DNA of 64,000 nt from Polymorphobacter multimanifer. GTDB lineage: Bacteria > Pseudomonadota > Alphaproteobacteria > Sphingomonadales > Sphingomonadaceae. The notes beneath the pieces are model-generated. The model did not search any database. It had not been told where the DNA came from and saw only the letters and a program-made list of their open reading frames with translations. The stretch is from NCBI RefSeq assembly GCF_014205635.1, contig NZ_JACIIV010000008.1:94994-158993 (forward strand), given 5' to 3'. Shown here one piece after another: positions 9,258 through 18,702 of this stretch (within the stretch, counting starts at the first letter, position 1; each line of letters begins with the position of its first letter). A program made the position numbers and the translations under genes.

Positions 9258-9337
9258 AGGCATTTCTTGTTCTGTATCAATGCGCTGGTGAGATCATGCG
9301 CCTAGGCCGCGCTGACAACAACTTGCTGGGACATGCA

Positions 9338-9994
9338 ATGCAGAAAATCACGGGTTTGATCGGTCTTGTCCTCCTCGCTGGAGGCATGCCGGTGCAGGCG
9401 GCGCAGGGCGATGTGCTGGTGCGGGTGCGCACGATCATGGTGGCGCCGACCGAGAAGTCAGGGCCGATCCTGCCGGCATTTCCCGGAGAAACAGTGGGTG
9501 TGGGCAATTCGTTCATGCCCGAGCTCGACTTCACCTATATGGCGAGCGACCATATCGGCCTCGAGCTGATTTTGGCGACAACCAAGCACAGCCTGACGGG
9601 GCGGACCGGCACGACGGGGAGCATCGGCAAGCTGGGCTCGACCTGGGTGCTGCCGCCGACGCTCACGGTGCAGTATCACTTTCTGCCGGAAGCCAAGGTG
9701 CGGCCCTATGTGGGCGCAGGCGTGAACTATTCGGTGTTCTGGAACGAGAAGGCTTCGGACGGACTGCAGGCCGCTGTCGGCAAGACCGATGTGCGACTTT
9801 CGAACAGCTTCGGATGGGCGCTGCAGGCGGGGACCGACATCGACCTGACGAAGAAGATCTTCCTCAACCTCGATGTGAAGTACATCGACATGCGCACGAC
9901 CGCCCGGCTTTCGACGGCGGCGATCGGCGTGCAGCAGGTGAAGGTGGACATCAACCCGATCGTCGCCGGCATCGGGCTGGGGTTCCGGTTCTAA
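9338..9994 (+). CDS. ompW: OmpW-family outer-membrane protein
   Basis: A 218-residue eight-stranded beta-barrel protein. The ATG at 9338 is preferred over one at 9296 because it gives a clean signal peptide (MQKITGLIGLVLLAGG, cleavage after VQA). The start of the mature protein, GDVLVRVRTIMVAPTEKSG, is the OmpW hallmark, and the protein ends in the C-terminal Phe (LGFRF) used for outer-membrane assembly. The family forms narrow hydrophobic channels. An FNR-type box lies about 80 bases upstream. Its stop shares bases with that of ccoS on the other strand. Confidence 0.9.
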   Translation: MQKITGLIGLVLLAGGMPVQAAQGDVLVRVRTIMVAPTEKSGPILPAFPGETVGVGNSFMPELDFTYMASDHIGLELILATTKHSLTGRTGTTGSIGKLGSTWVLPPTLTVQYHFLPEAKVRPYVGAGVNYSVFWNEKASDGLQAAVGKTDVRLSNSFGWALQAGTDIDLTKKIFLNLDVKYIDMRTTARLSTAAIGVQQVKVDINPIVAGIGLGFRF

Positions 9995-10176
9995 TCTTCG
10001 ATGGGGGGTGGCGATGAGCCGGACGCTGGCGCCGGCTTGTCGTCATCGATGAGGATGCGCAGGGCGGCGCCGTCGAGATCCTCGAACTGGCGGGTGCGGA
10101 TCGCCCAGAAGAAGGCAGCGAGGCCGGCGAGGCCGAGGCCGAGGGCCACCGGGATGAGCAGGACGAGGCCGCTCAC
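9991..10176 (-). CDS. ccoS: cbb3-type oxidase assembly protein CcoS
   Basis: A 61-residue membrane protein and last gene of the cco operon. It has one N-terminal transmembrane helix (about residues 3-26) followed by the conserved FFWAIRTRQFEDLDG segment, which identifies CcoS. It then ends in a short Pro/Ser-rich cytoplasmic tail. CcoS is needed for cofactor insertion into the cbb3 oxidase in Rhodobacter. It overlaps the ccoI stop by four bases. The final CTAA supplies stop codons to both this gene and the convergent ompW gene. Confidence 0.92.
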   Translation of the reverse strand: MSGLVLLIPVALGLGLAGLAAFFWAIRTRQFEDLDGAALRILIDDDKPAPASGSSPPPIED

Positions 10177-12323
10177 AGGGTCTTGCTCCGGGCAGCCGTC
10201 CGCAGGCGCAACGCGTTGGCGACGACGATCAGCGAGGAGCCCGACATGGCGAGGGCGGCGACCAGCGGGGTGACCTGGCCGCCAATGGCGAGCGGCACGG
10301 CGAGCACATTATAGCCGATGGCCAAGACGAAGTTCTGCCGGACCACCGCCATGGTGCGGCGGGCGACGGTGATTGCCTGCGCCACCGGCATCAGGCGATC
10401 GCCGAGAAAGATGAGATCGGCGGCGGTCTTGCCGACATCGCTTGCCGAGGAGGGGGCCATGGAGACATGCGCTGCTTTCAGCGCGGGGCCATCATTGAGG
10501 CCATCCCCCACCATCAGCACATGACGGCCCTGCGCCTGCAGGCTGTTGATGCGCGCCAGCTTGTCCCCGGGCTGGAGTTCGGCGTGTGCTGCGATGCCGA
10601 GCGCGCCGGCGATGCTGGCGACGGCTTGCGGGCGATCCCCGGAGAGGATGGTGGCCGGCAAGCCGAGGGCGGCGAGGCGGGCGATGACGGCCGGGGCATC
10701 GGGGCGGAGGCCATCGTGGAAGGCGAGCAGACGGACGGGCGCATCGCCGAGGCGGAACGCGGTGAGCAAAGTGTCTCCGGAGGCGGCGGCACCGACCCAA
10801 TCGGGGCGGCCGAGGCGCGCGGGCTGGCCATCGATGATGCCGCTGATGCCGAGGCCGGGCTGCTCGTCGAGATCGGAGACGGGCGCGGCGACTATGCCCT
10901 CGGCGGTGAGGGCCGCGGCCAGTGCACGCGCAAGCGGGTGGCGGCTGGCTTGCGCCAGTGCCCGGGCTGCGGCGCGTTCAAGGGCGCCCAGCGGGAGGGT
11001 GCCGACGGGTATGGGGCGGCCGAGAGTGAGGGTGCCGGTCTTGTCGAGGAGCACGGCGTCGACGGTGGCGAGCCGCTCGAGCGCCGAGCCATCCTTGATG
11101 AGGACGCCGACGCGCATTAGTGCGCCGCTGGCGACGACTTGCGAGATGGGAACGGCGAGCCCCAATGCGCAGGGGCAGGTGATGATGAGCACGGCGACGG
11201 CGATGAGCAGCGATTCGTGCCAGCCGGCGCCGGCGAGCATCCAGCCGAGGAAGCTGAGCGCAGCGAGGCTGTGGACGGCAGGGGCATAGAGCCGGGCGGC
11301 ACGATCGGCGACGCGGACATAGAGCGACTTGGCCTGGGTGGCGCTGGTCATCATACGGGCGATGTCGGCGATGACGGTATCGGCTTCGGCGGCGGTGATG
11401 CGCACGGTGAGGGGCGCATCGAGATTGATGGTGCCGGCGAGGACGGTATCTGACGGGGCCACGGCGACGGGTGCGTTTTCACCGGTGATGAGCGCGCGGT
11501 CGACGCTGCTGGTGCCCGATTCGACGATGCCATCGGCGGCGAAGCGCTCGCCGCTGGCGACGAGCAGGCGCATGCCGGGGGCCAGCTCGGCGGCGGCGCG
11601 CCAGCTGGTGCTGCCATCCTTGGCGAGGACATGGCCACCCGGCGCGCTCTGGCGGAGCAGGGCCGCCACGCTGTCGGTGGCGCGGGCGCGCATGGCGCTG
11701 TCGAGGAAGCGCCCGGCGAGCAGGAAGAACAGCAGCATGGTGGCGCCATCGAAATAGGCGTGTGGGCCGTGGATGATCGTCTCGTAGAGGCTGACGCCGC
11801 AGGTGAGGACGACGCCGATCGAGATGGGGACATCCATGTTGGTGCGGCCCACCCGCAGGGCGCCCCACGCGCTGGTGAAGAAGGGCCGGCCGGCATAGGC
11901 GATGGCGGGCAATGCTATGGCGGCGGACAGCCAGTGGAACAGGCTGCGAACCGAGCCCTCGGCGCCCGACCAGACCGAGACGGATAGCAGCATGATGTTG
12001 ATGGCGGCGAAGCCGGCGACGCCGAGCGCCTTGAGCAGGGTGCGGCTTTCCGGATCGACGGGGTTGCTGGCCTCGCCGCGGAAGGGCTCGGCGGTGAAGC
12101 CGAGCTGCGCGATGGCGGCTTGCAGCGCATCGGCGTCGAGGCCGGCATCATGCGCGATGCTGACGCGGCGGGTGGTGAAGTTGACTCGCGCGGCATGGAC
12201 GCCGGCGACGCCCGCGAGGCCGTTTTCCAGCTTGGCGATGCAGCCGGCGCAGCGCAGGCCCTCGACGGCGAAAAGGCTTGTGCTGGCTTCAGTGCCGGCC
12301 AGTGCCGGGGTCCGCGCGTTCAT
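10173..12323 (-). CDS. ccoI: Copper-transporting P1B-ATPase CcoI (FixI)
   Basis: A 716-residue copper pump for maturation of the cbb3 oxidase CuB site. It has an N-terminal HMA domain with the copper motif CAGC (Cys25, Cys28), six or more TM helices with CPC near residue 382, the phosphorylation motif DKTGTLT near 425, and the GDGLNDGPAL hinge. The ATG at 12323 overlaps the ccoH stop (ATGA). The frame is open much further upstream, but that stretch antisense-codes nothing and overlaps ccoH and ccoG, so it is not part of the gene. Location between ccoH and ccoS confirms the assignment. Confidence 0.95.
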   Translation of the reverse strand: MNARTPALAGTEASTSLFAVEGLRCAGCIAKLENGLAGVAGVHAARVNFTTRRVSIAHDAGLDADALQAAIAQLGFTAEPFRGEASNPVDPESRTLLKALGVAGFAAINIMLLSVSVWSGAEGSVRSLFHWLSAAIALPAIAYAGRPFFTSAWGALRVGRTNMDVPISIGVVLTCGVSLYETIIHGPHAYFDGATMLLFFLLAGRFLDSAMRARATDSVAALLRQSAPGGHVLAKDGSTSWRAAAELAPGMRLLVASGERFAADGIVESGTSSVDRALITGENAPVAVAPSDTVLAGTINLDAPLTVRITAAEADTVIADIARMMTSATQAKSLYVRVADRAARLYAPAVHSLAALSFLGWMLAGAGWHESLLIAVAVLIITCPCALGLAVPISQVVASGALMRVGVLIKDGSALERLATVDAVLLDKTGTLTLGRPIPVGTLPLGALERAAARALAQASRHPLARALAAALTAEGIVAAPVSDLDEQPGLGISGIIDGQPARLGRPDWVGAAASGDTLLTAFRLGDAPVRLLAFHDGLRPDAPAVIARLAALGLPATILSGDRPQAVASIAGALGIAAHAELQPGDKLARINSLQAQGRHVLMVGDGLNDGPALKAAHVSMAPSSASDVGKTAADLIFLGDRLMPVAQAITVARRTMAVVRQNFVLAIGYNVLAVPLAIGGQVTPLVAALAMSGSSLIVVANALRLRTAARSKTL

Positions 12324-12766
12324 GCCGGCACATCCTGCTGGAAGCCGGCTCGCGTACCCTCGGCATCGACGATGATGCGGACGAGATAGCGACCCGGCGG
12401 CAGCGGCGTGGTGGCGCGGTAGCGGCCTTCCCCGGTCTGGACGAAGGCCAGCGCCTGCTCGGGCAGGCGGCCGAGGGGATGGGTGGCAGTGCCGGTGACG
12501 CGGGTAGCAGGCAGCGAGGCCGTGACCTCGACATGGCGGGCGGGATCGAGCGTCATCGCGACGGTCCAGCCCAGCGCCTCTTGCGCGCGGGCGGCGGCGA
12601 GCCACTGGTTGTACTTCTGGCTGGCGACATAGCTGTTGTCGACCACGGTGCCGCCGAAGGTGCTGCTGGCGAACCAGGCCATGGTGAAGTTGACGGCGAT
12701 GATGATGCCGAAGAAGCCGAGCATGGCGGCCAACATGTGGCGGCCGGTGAAGCGGCGCGCGGTCAT
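12320..12766 (-). CDS. ccoH: FixH/CcoH family cbb3 oxidase assembly protein
   Basis: A 148-residue protein with a single N-terminal transmembrane helix (about residues 12-33) and a periplasmic immunoglobulin-like domain. The conserved FixH features are the segment VDNSYVASQKYNQWLAAA after the helix and the C-terminal strand GRYLVRIIVD. CcoH interacts with CcoN and CcoP during assembly. It overlaps ccoG by four bases and ccoI by four, so all three are translated from one message. Confidence 0.93.
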   Translation of the reverse strand: MTARRFTGRHMLAAMLGFFGIIIAVNFTMAWFASSTFGGTVVDNSYVASQKYNQWLAAARAQEALGWTVAMTLDPARHVEVTASLPATRVTGTATHPLGRLPEQALAFVQTGEGRYRATTPLPPGRYLVRIIVDAEGTRAGFQQDVPA

Positions 12767-14277
12767 CGACTGGCCTCCGGGCGCTCGAAGGTGACACTGG
12801 CTTCTGCGGGGCGGGCGGTGTTGGTGCCGGGTACGCCATCGGTGGGGACGGCGACGATCTGGTAGCGGCTTTGTGCGGGGCCGGATGCCGGCGCTGCGAC
12901 GAACATGCGGACCTTGGTGGCGGCATCGGGCTGGAGGGCGAGGCGAACACTGGTGCTGGCGGCGTCGCGGCTGCCGGATTCGGTCCAGAGCACTGCACCG
13001 GGCAGGCCGGAAAGGGTGACATCGACGGTGCGCGGCCGGGCTTCCATGTTGCGGAGCTTGACGGTGTAGCTGTTGCGGACCTGGCCATCGGACAGCTGCA
13101 CGAAGCGGGGGTTGCGATCGGGATCGATGCTGATGTCGAGCCGCGCGCGCTCGCCGAGGCTGAACAGCATGGCGATCCCGATGCCGGCCCAGAGTGCGAA
13201 ATAGATGAGGGTACGCGGGCGCAGCAGGGTCTTGATGACCGGCGTGGCGGTGCCGCCGGCCTTTTCGACAACGGCATCATCGAGCGTGGCATAGTCGATC
13301 AGTCCGCGCGGGCGGCCGATCTGCAGCATGACCTTGTCGCAGGCATCGATGCACAGCGCGCAGGTGATGCAGCCGAGCTGGGGGCCCTGGCGGATATCGA
13401 TGCCGGTGGGGCAGACGGCGACGCACTGGTTGCAATCGATGCAGTCCCCAGTGCGGGCTGCCTTTGGCTGGAGCTGGCTAGCAATGGATTCGACCGGGTA
13501 ATCGGCTTCGATGGTGCGCTTGAGGCCCTGGGTGCGCGGCTCGCCGCGCCAATCCTTGTAGGTGACGATGAGCGATTTCTCGTCGAGCATTGCCGTCTGG
13601 ATGCGCGGCCATGGGCACATGTAGATGCACACCTGCTCGCGCATGAAGCCGCCGAGGACGAAGGTGGTGGCGGTGAGCACGCCGACGGTGGCGTAGGCGA
13701 CGAACGCCGCTTCGCCCTGGACAAAGGCTGCAAACAGGGTGGGGGCGTCGGCGAAATAGAAGATCCAGGCGCCGCCGGTGGCGACGGCTATGGCGAGCCA
13801 GATGGCGTATTTGGTGGAGCGTCTGGCCAGCTTGGCGGGCGACAGGGGGGCGCGGGCCAGCTTGATCTGGGCGTTGCGGTCACCATCGATGAAGCGTTCG
13901 ACATGGACGAACAGATCGGTCCACACGGTTTGCGGGCAGGCATAGCCGCACCAGGCGCGGCCGACCGCCGAAGTGACGAGGAAAAGGCCGATGCCCGCCA
14001 TGATGAGCATGCCGGCAACATAGTAGAATTCCTGCGGCCAGATCTCGACCGAGAACATGTAGAAGCGGCGGTTGGCGAGATCGACGAGCACCGCCTGATC
14101 GGGCGCATAGGGGCCGCGGTCCCAGCGCAGCCAGGGCGTGACGTAGTAGATCGTCAGCGTGACCGCCATGATGATCCATTTCAAGCGCCGGTAGAAGCCG
14201 GTGATGGCCTTGGGATAGACGCCCTTGCGCTTCTCGTAGAGCGCGCTGTTCAGGCTGAAGAGACTATTCGTCGACAC
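12763..14277 (-). CDS. ccoG: Cytochrome c oxidase accessory protein CcoG (FixG/RdxA)
   Basis: A 504-residue membrane Fe-S protein, linked in other bacteria to copper reduction for cbb3 assembly. The GTG start at 14277 gives the family N-terminus (LFSLNSALYEKRKGVYPKAI); the frame is open further upstream but would run deep into ccoP. Several TM helices follow, with the conserved WCGYACPQTVWTDLFV. Two 4Fe-4S motifs, CIDCNQCVAVCP (about residue 278) and CITCALCIDAC (about 303), precede a C-terminal periplasmic Ig-like domain. It overlaps the ccoP stop by 14 bases. Confidence 0.94.
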   Translation of the reverse strand: MSTNSLFSLNSALYEKRKGVYPKAITGFYRRLKWIIMAVTLTIYYVTPWLRWDRGPYAPDQAVLVDLANRRFYMFSVEIWPQEFYYVAGMLIMAGIGLFLVTSAVGRAWCGYACPQTVWTDLFVHVERFIDGDRNAQIKLARAPLSPAKLARRSTKYAIWLAIAVATGGAWIFYFADAPTLFAAFVQGEAAFVAYATVGVLTATTFVLGGFMREQVCIYMCPWPRIQTAMLDEKSLIVTYKDWRGEPRTQGLKRTIEADYPVESIASQLQPKAARTGDCIDCNQCVAVCPTGIDIRQGPQLGCITCALCIDACDKVMLQIGRPRGLIDYATLDDAVVEKAGGTATPVIKTLLRPRTLIYFALWAGIGIAMLFSLGERARLDISIDPDRNPRFVQLSDGQVRNSYTVKLRNMEARPRTVDVTLSGLPGAVLWTESGSRDAASTSVRLALQPDAATKVRMFVAAPASGPAQSRYQIVAVPTDGVPGTNTARPAEASVTFERPEASR

Positions 14278-15175
14278 GTGTGCTCGCCTCGGCCACTTCT
14301 GCGGGCACGGGCGGGGGGCCGGCCTCGCCGCCGCCGAGCGAATGGACATAGGCAGCGAGCATCTTGATGGTGACGGGATTGAGCCGGGCGTTCCAGCGGG
14401 GCATCACGCCGCCACGGGCATAGGTGATGGTGTGCTTGAGGGTCTTGCGGTCCCCGCCGTAGAGCCAGATGCTGTCGGCGATGTTGGGAGCGCCGAGATC
14501 GCGATTGCCCTTGCCATTCTCGCCATGGCAGGCGGCGCAATTGTCAGCGAACACGGTGGCCCCGGCGAGGCTCGGCTTTTCGAGGCCGGACAGGCTTCGG
14601 ACATGGGTGATGACCGCCTCGATTTCGGCATTGCCGAGGATCTCCCCGAATGCCGGCATCTGTGAATTGCGCGTCTCGTCGTAATCGGGGTTGCGGATGC
14701 CGTTGATCAGCGTGTGCTCGATGGCGCCAAGATCACCGCCCCAAAGCCAGTCATCGTCGTTGAGGTTGGGATAGCCGACCGAGCCGGCGGCACCGGCGCC
14801 GTGGCATTGCACGCAATGCACCTTGAAGGCGGCGCGGCCGCCCTCGATGGCCTGTGCCAGCAGCGCCGGATTGGCGGGCAGTTGCGCGAGGGGCGTGATG
14901 GCAATGGCCTTGAAGACGGGCGCACGGCGTGACGTGTCGGCTGCCATCTCCTTGGCGAGATCACCGCGGCTCGACCAGCCGAGGGTGCCCGGCGTGGCGG
15001 AGTTGGCGAGCGGGATGGCGGGGTAGAAGATAACATAGCCGACGGCAAAGACGATGCAGAGGATGAAGGTGATGAGCCACCAGCGCGGCAGCGGCGTGTC
15101 CAGCTCCTCGATACCGTCCCATTCATGGCCGACGGTGGGTGTGCCGGTGGCTTCGTCGATGTGTTTATGCGCCAT
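14264..15175 (-). CDS. ccoP: cbb3-type cytochrome c oxidase subunit III (dihaem CcoP)
   Basis: A 303-residue dihaem cytochrome c subunit, anchored by a TM helix at about residues 31-52. The two haem c sites are CVQCH (121-125) and CAACH (213-217), each followed by the methionine-ligand regions MPAF and MPRW. The ATG at 15175 gives the family start with GHEWDGIEELDTPLPRWW; the frame is open further upstream but would cover ccoQ. It overlaps the ccoQ stop by 11 bases. CcoP passes electrons from soluble cytochrome c to CcoO and CcoN. Confidence 0.95.
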   Translation of the reverse strand: MAHKHIDEATGTPTVGHEWDGIEELDTPLPRWWLITFILCIVFAVGYVIFYPAIPLANSATPGTLGWSSRGDLAKEMAADTSRRAPVFKAIAITPLAQLPANPALLAQAIEGGRAAFKVHCVQCHGAGAAGSVGYPNLNDDDWLWGGDLGAIEHTLINGIRNPDYDETRNSQMPAFGEILGNAEIEAVITHVRSLSGLEKPSLAGATVFADNCAACHGENGKGNRDLGAPNIADSIWLYGGDRKTLKHTITYARGGVMPRWNARLNPVTIKMLAAYVHSLGGGEAGPPPVPAEVAEASTRVDE

Positions 15176-15350
15176 GATCATCGTCCTCGAAGATGCTGTT
15201 GGCGGCGCGGTCCATGTCGGCGCTGGCTCCCTTGCGGAAGGTCCAGCCGACAAGGCAGAGGAAGATGCCACCGAGCATCACCAGCCCCCAGCTGTCGGCG
15301 AAGTGGCGCAGCGCGTCATAGGTCTCGACCGCCGTCATACCCAGGGTCAT
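15165..15350 (-). CDS. ccoQ: cbb3-type oxidase subunit CcoQ
   Basis: A 61-residue protein with one transmembrane helix (about residues 19-37) that contains the FixQ signature [20 protein letters not shown]. An acidic C-terminal end with NSIFEDD is typical of alphaproteobacterial CcoQ. It stabilises the oxidase complex. Its ATG overlaps the ccoO stop by four bases; an in-frame ATG five codons later is an alternative start. Confidence 0.9.
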   Translation of the reverse strand: MTLGMTAVETYDALRHFADSWGLVMLGGIFLCLVGWTFRKGASADMDRAANSIFEDDDHGA

Positions 15351-16120
15351 CGCGGTTGCTCCTGGGCCGCGGCGGCCTCGAAATCGATGAGGGTGCCGAG
15401 CATCTGAAGATAGGCCACCAGCGCGTCCATCTCGGTGACGCGGTCGGGCTGACCGTCGAAATCGCGGACCTGCGCCTTGGGGTAGCGCGCGACGAGGCTC
15501 GCGGCGTCGGCATCGGGGGTGGCCTGGGCGAGCAGATCGTCGTTGGCGGCGGCGATGGCGGCCTCGTCATAGGGCACGCCGACGCGTGACAGCGCCTTCA
15601 GATGGGCGCGCATGTCGCCTGCATCGAGCTTGCGCTCGGAGAGGAAGCTGTAGCCGGGCATGATCGATTCGGGGGTGACGCTGCGCGGGTTCTTGAGATG
15701 CTGGACGTGCCATTCATCGGAATAGCGGTTGCCGACGCGCGCCAGATCGGGGCCGGTGCGCTTCGATCCCCATTGGAAGGGGTGATCGTACATGCTCTCG
15801 GCGGCGAGGCTGTAGTGGCCGTAGCGCTCGGCCTCGTCGCGGAAGGGGCGGATCATCTGGCTGTGGCAGGTGTAGCAGCCCTCGCGGATATAGATGTTGC
15901 GGCCGGCCTGCTCGAGCGGGGTGTAGGGGCGCATGCCCTCGACCTTCTCGACCGTGGTGTCGATCCAGAACAGCGGGGCGATCTCGACGATGCCGCCGAT
16001 GGCGACAACGACGAAGGACAGGACCGCGAGCAGCGTGACGTTGCGCTCGATGGTGCGGTGGGTGAAGCGTTTTGGCGGGGCTTCGGGCCCGCTTGAAGGG
16101 CGAGGGGTGCGTGCGTCCAT
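15347..16120 (-). CDS. ccoO: cbb3-type cytochrome c oxidase subunit II (monohaem CcoO)
   Basis: A 257-residue monohaem cytochrome c subunit with an N-terminal transmembrane anchor (about residues 27-49). The haem c motif CYTCH is at residues 82-86, in the CcoO context [19 protein letters not shown]. The conserved segment [21 protein letters not shown] follows, and MPGYSFL supplies the axial methionine. The length is normal. It starts nine bases after the ccoN stop and is the second gene of the operon. Confidence 0.95.
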   Translation of the reverse strand: MDARTPRPSSGPEAPPKRFTHRTIERNVTLLAVLSFVVVAIGGIVEIAPLFWIDTTVEKVEGMRPYTPLEQAGRNIYIREGCYTCHSQMIRPFRDEAERYGHYSLAAESMYDHPFQWGSKRTGPDLARVGNRYSDEWHVQHLKNPRSVTPESIMPGYSFLSERKLDAGDMRAHLKALSRVGVPYDEAAIAAANDDLLAQATPDADAASLVARYPKAQVRDFDGQPDRVTEMDALVAYLQMLGTLIDFEAAAAQEQPR

Positions 16121-16129
16121 GGTCCGGTC

Positions 16130-17776
16130 CTATTCGGCGGGTTGCGCCAGCAGCGGACGGTCGGCTGCAGCGTCATAGGGGGTTTCGGTCATCGGCTTTT
16201 CGATGCGGATGCGGCCCTTGATGGTCATGGCGATGTTGAAGGCGAAGATGAGGCCGCCCGAGAGGTAGAAGAGGCCGCCGGTGGCGCGCATCAGGTACAT
16301 CGGGTGGAGCGCTTCGACCGTCTCGATGAAGCTGTTCACGAGATAGCCGTCGGCGCCATATTCGCGCCACATCAGGCCCTGGGTGATGCCTGCCACCCAC
16401 ATCGAGGCGGTGTAGAGAACAATGCCGATGGTAGCCAACCAGAAGTGCCAGTTGATGAGGCGCAGGCTGTAGAGGCGTTCGCGGTTCCACAGGCGCGGGG
16501 CCAGATAGTACATGCAGGCGAAGGTGATCATGCCGTTCCAGCCGAGCGCGCCCGAGTGGACATGGCCGATCGTCCAGTCGGTGTAATGGCTGAGCGAGTT
16601 GACCGACTTGATCGACATCATCGGGCCTTCGAAGGTGCTCATCCCGTAGAAGGCGAGCGCCATCACCATCATGCGGATGATGGGATCGGTGCGGATCTTG
16701 TCCCAGGCGCCGTTGAGCGTCATCAGCCCGTTGATCATGCCGCCCCAGCTCGGCATCCAGAGCATGATCGAGAAGACCATGCCGAGCGTGCCGGCCCAAT
16801 CGGGAAGGGCCGTATAGTGGAGGTGGTGCGGACCGGCCCAGATGTAGAGGAAGATGAGCGACCAGAAGTGCATGATCGACAGCCGGTAGGAATAGACCGG
16901 CCGCTCGGCCTGCTTGGGCACGAAGTAATACATCATGGCGAGGAAGCCGGCGGTGAGGAAGAAGCCCACGGCGTTGTGGCCATACCACCATTGGGTGAGT
17001 GCATCCTGGACGCCGGCGAACGCCGAATAGGATTTGGAGCCGAACATGCTGACCGGCACGGCGAGGTTGTTGACGAGGTGGAGCATCGCCACGGTGATGA
17101 TGAACGACAGGTAGAACCAGTTCGCCACATAGATGTGCGGCTCGCGGCGCTTGACCAGGGTGCCGACGAAGACCGCGAGATAGGCGACCCAGACGATGGT
17201 GAGCCAGATATCGACGTGCCATTCGGGCTCGGCATATTCGCGCGCTGCGGTGACGCCCATCACATAGCCGGTGGCGGCGAGCACGATGAACAGCTGGTAA
17301 CCCCAGAAGACGAAGCGCGCGAGGCCGCCGAACGCAAGCCGGGCGCGGCAGGTGCGCTGCACGACGTAGAAGCTGGTGGCGATGAGGGCATTGCCGCCGA
17401 AGGCGAAGATGACCGCCGAGGTGTGCAGCGGGCGCAAGCGGCCGAAGCTGGTGTACTCGATATCGAGGTTGAGCAGCGGGAAGGCGAGCTGCGAGGCAAT
17501 GAGCAGCCCGGCCAGGAGCCCCACGACACCCCAGAAGGTCGTGGCGATCACGCCCCAGCGGATCACGTCGTCATCATAGCCGGTCAGGTCTTGCGAGATG
17601 CTGCCGACCGCGAGCTTGTGCTCGCGGTTGAGCGTGGCGACGACCATGAGGGCGGCGGCGACGGCGAAGATGATCATGTGGACGGCAAAGGGCGTGTCGA
17701 CGGCTTGCGTGGCAGCAGCAAGTGCCAGCAAGGCGGCGAGCGACCAGCCCGCCGTTCTCAAAATTCTGAAATCCAT
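16130..17776 (-). CDS. ccoN: cbb3-type cytochrome c oxidase subunit I (catalytic CcoN)
   Basis: A 548-residue haem-copper oxidase subunit with about 12-14 TM helices. It carries the low-spin haem ligand region ([12 protein letters not shown]), the CuB histidine pair in [16 protein letters not shown] and the haem ligand region [16 protein letters not shown]. The ATG at 17776 begins [11 protein letters not shown]. An in-frame ATG at 17833 would put the start codon inside the FNR-type box and is rejected. It is the first gene of ccoNOQPGHIS, a high-affinity terminal oxidase used at low oxygen, and its promoter is expected to be FNR-activated. Confidence 0.96.
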   Translation of the reverse strand: MDFRILRTAGWSLAALLALAAATQAVDTPFAVHMIIFAVAAALMVVATLNREHKLAVGSISQDLTGYDDDVIRWGVIATTFWGVVGLLAGLLIASQLAFPLLNLDIEYTSFGRLRPLHTSAVIFAFGGNALIATSFYVVQRTCRARLAFGGLARFVFWGYQLFIVLAATGYVMGVTAAREYAEPEWHVDIWLTIVWVAYLAVFVGTLVKRREPHIYVANWFYLSFIITVAMLHLVNNLAVPVSMFGSKSYSAFAGVQDALTQWWYGHNAVGFFLTAGFLAMMYYFVPKQAERPVYSYRLSIMHFWSLIFLYIWAGPHHLHYTALPDWAGTLGMVFSIMLWMPSWGGMINGLMTLNGAWDKIRTDPIIRMMVMALAFYGMSTFEGPMMSIKSVNSLSHYTDWTIGHVHSGALGWNGMITFACMYYLAPRLWNRERLYSLRLINWHFWLATIGIVLYTASMWVAGITQGLMWREYGADGYLVNSFIETVEALHPMYLMRATGGLFYLSGGLIFAFNIAMTIKGRIRIEKPMTETPYDAAADRPLLAQPAE

Positions 17777-17832
17777 GGAAAATCCGATCAGCGCTTCTCG
17801 CCTCCGCTTGCGGGCCCCTGCGGCGAGCGTCA

Positions 17833-17846
17833 TTGATCTGGATCAA
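17833..17846. promoter_or_regulatory. Perfect FNR/FixK-type box upstream of ccoN
   Basis: TTGATCTGGATCAA is an exact match to TTGATNNNNATCAA, with both five-base arms conserved. It lies 57-70 bases upstream of the ccoN ATG in the 142-base gap after the enoyl-CoA hydratase stop, so ccoN is its only likely target. cbb3 operons of alphaproteobacteria are typically activated by FnrL or FixK through this kind of box. No clear -10 element could be picked out. Confidence 0.8.
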
Positions 17847-17918
17847 ACTATGGGGTGTTTGCCTGCGCGTGCGGCAATTGGCCGCATGGAACTATCGATG
17901 GCTTCGGCGTGCCGCGTA

Positions 17919-18692
17919 TCACTGACCCTTGAAGGCTCCAGCACGCTTTTCGACAAAGGCGGCCATGCCTTCCTTCTGGTCCTCGGAGCCGAACAGCGCG
18001 TGGAACAGCCGACGTTCCAGCCGGATGCCGGCGGTGAGTGTGGACTCGAAGGCGGCATCGACCGCCTCCTTGGTGGCGATGGCAGCGAGGGGTGCCATGG
18101 CGGCGATGGCGGCGGCGGTTTTCAAGGCCTCGTCGACCAGTTCGGCCATCGGCACCAGGCGCGCCACCAGCCCGGCGCGTTCGGCTTCAGCGGCGTCCAT
18201 CATCCGGCCGGTGAGGCACATTTCCATCGCCTTGGCCTTGCCGATGGCGCGGACCAGCCGCTGTGAGCCGCCCATGCCGGGCATGACCGCGAGCTTTATC
18301 TCGGGCTGGCCGAATTTTGCGGTTTCGGATGCGATGATGAAATCCGCCATCATCGCGAGCTCGCAGCCGCCGCCGAGCGCGAAGCCCGAGACGGCGGCGA
18401 TCCAGGGCTTGCGACAGGCGGTGATCCGGTCGTAGCCGGCGAAGAAATTGCCGCCATACATGGCGGCGAAGCTCTGCTGGCTCATCTCCTTGATGTCGGC
18501 ACCCGCAGCAAAGGCCTTGTCGGATCCGGTGAGCACAAGACAGCGCTGGGCGGGATCGGTCTCATAGGCGGCGAACACCGTGATGAGATCGGCGAGGACG
18601 GCCGAATTGAGCGCGTTGAGGGCCTGGGGGCGATTGAGGCGAACCAGCGTGACCGCATCATGGGTTTCGACCAGCAGCGTTTCAAAGTTCAT
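17919..18692 (-). CDS. Enoyl-CoA hydratase
   Basis: A 257-residue crotonase-fold enzyme of normal length. It has the oxyanion-hole segment KAFAAGADIKEM, the first catalytic glutamate in LGGGCELAMMAD, and the second in KFGQPEIKLAVMPGMGGSQRL. Both glutamates are present, which supports true hydration of 2-enoyl-CoA in beta-oxidation rather than another crotonase activity. A good ribosome binding site (gaggag) precedes the ATG. It starts 10 bases after the stop of the metal transporter gene, with which it may be co-transcribed. Confidence 0.92.
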   Translation of the reverse strand: MNFETLLVETHDAVTLVRLNRPQALNALNSAVLADLITVFAAYETDPAQRCLVLTGSDKAFAAGADIKEMSQQSFAAMYGGNFFAGYDRITACRKPWIAAVSGFALGGGCELAMMADFIIASETAKFGQPEIKLAVMPGMGGSQRLVRAIGKAKAMEMCLTGRMMDAAEAERAGLVARLVPMAELVDEALKTAAAIAAMAPLAAIATKEAVDAAFESTLTAGIRLERRLFHALFGSEDQKEGMAAFVEKRAGAFKGQ

Positions 18693-18702
18693 CGGATGCT
18701 CC

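Noticed and set aside
12324..13292. Upstream extension of the ccoI frame by 323 codons
   Set aside because: It overlaps ccoH and part of ccoG on the same strand and encodes only Pro/Ser/Arg-rich sequence; ccoI starts at 12323 with an ATGA overlap.
16142..17836. Open frame of 564 codons on the plus strand opposite ccoN (and similar long antisense frames opposite the RND pump, ccoG, the CDF gene and others)
   Set aside because: The sense genes have complete families and catalytic motifs. The antisense products are low-complexity Gly/Asp/Arg-rich sequences that arise from codon bias in GC-rich DNA.
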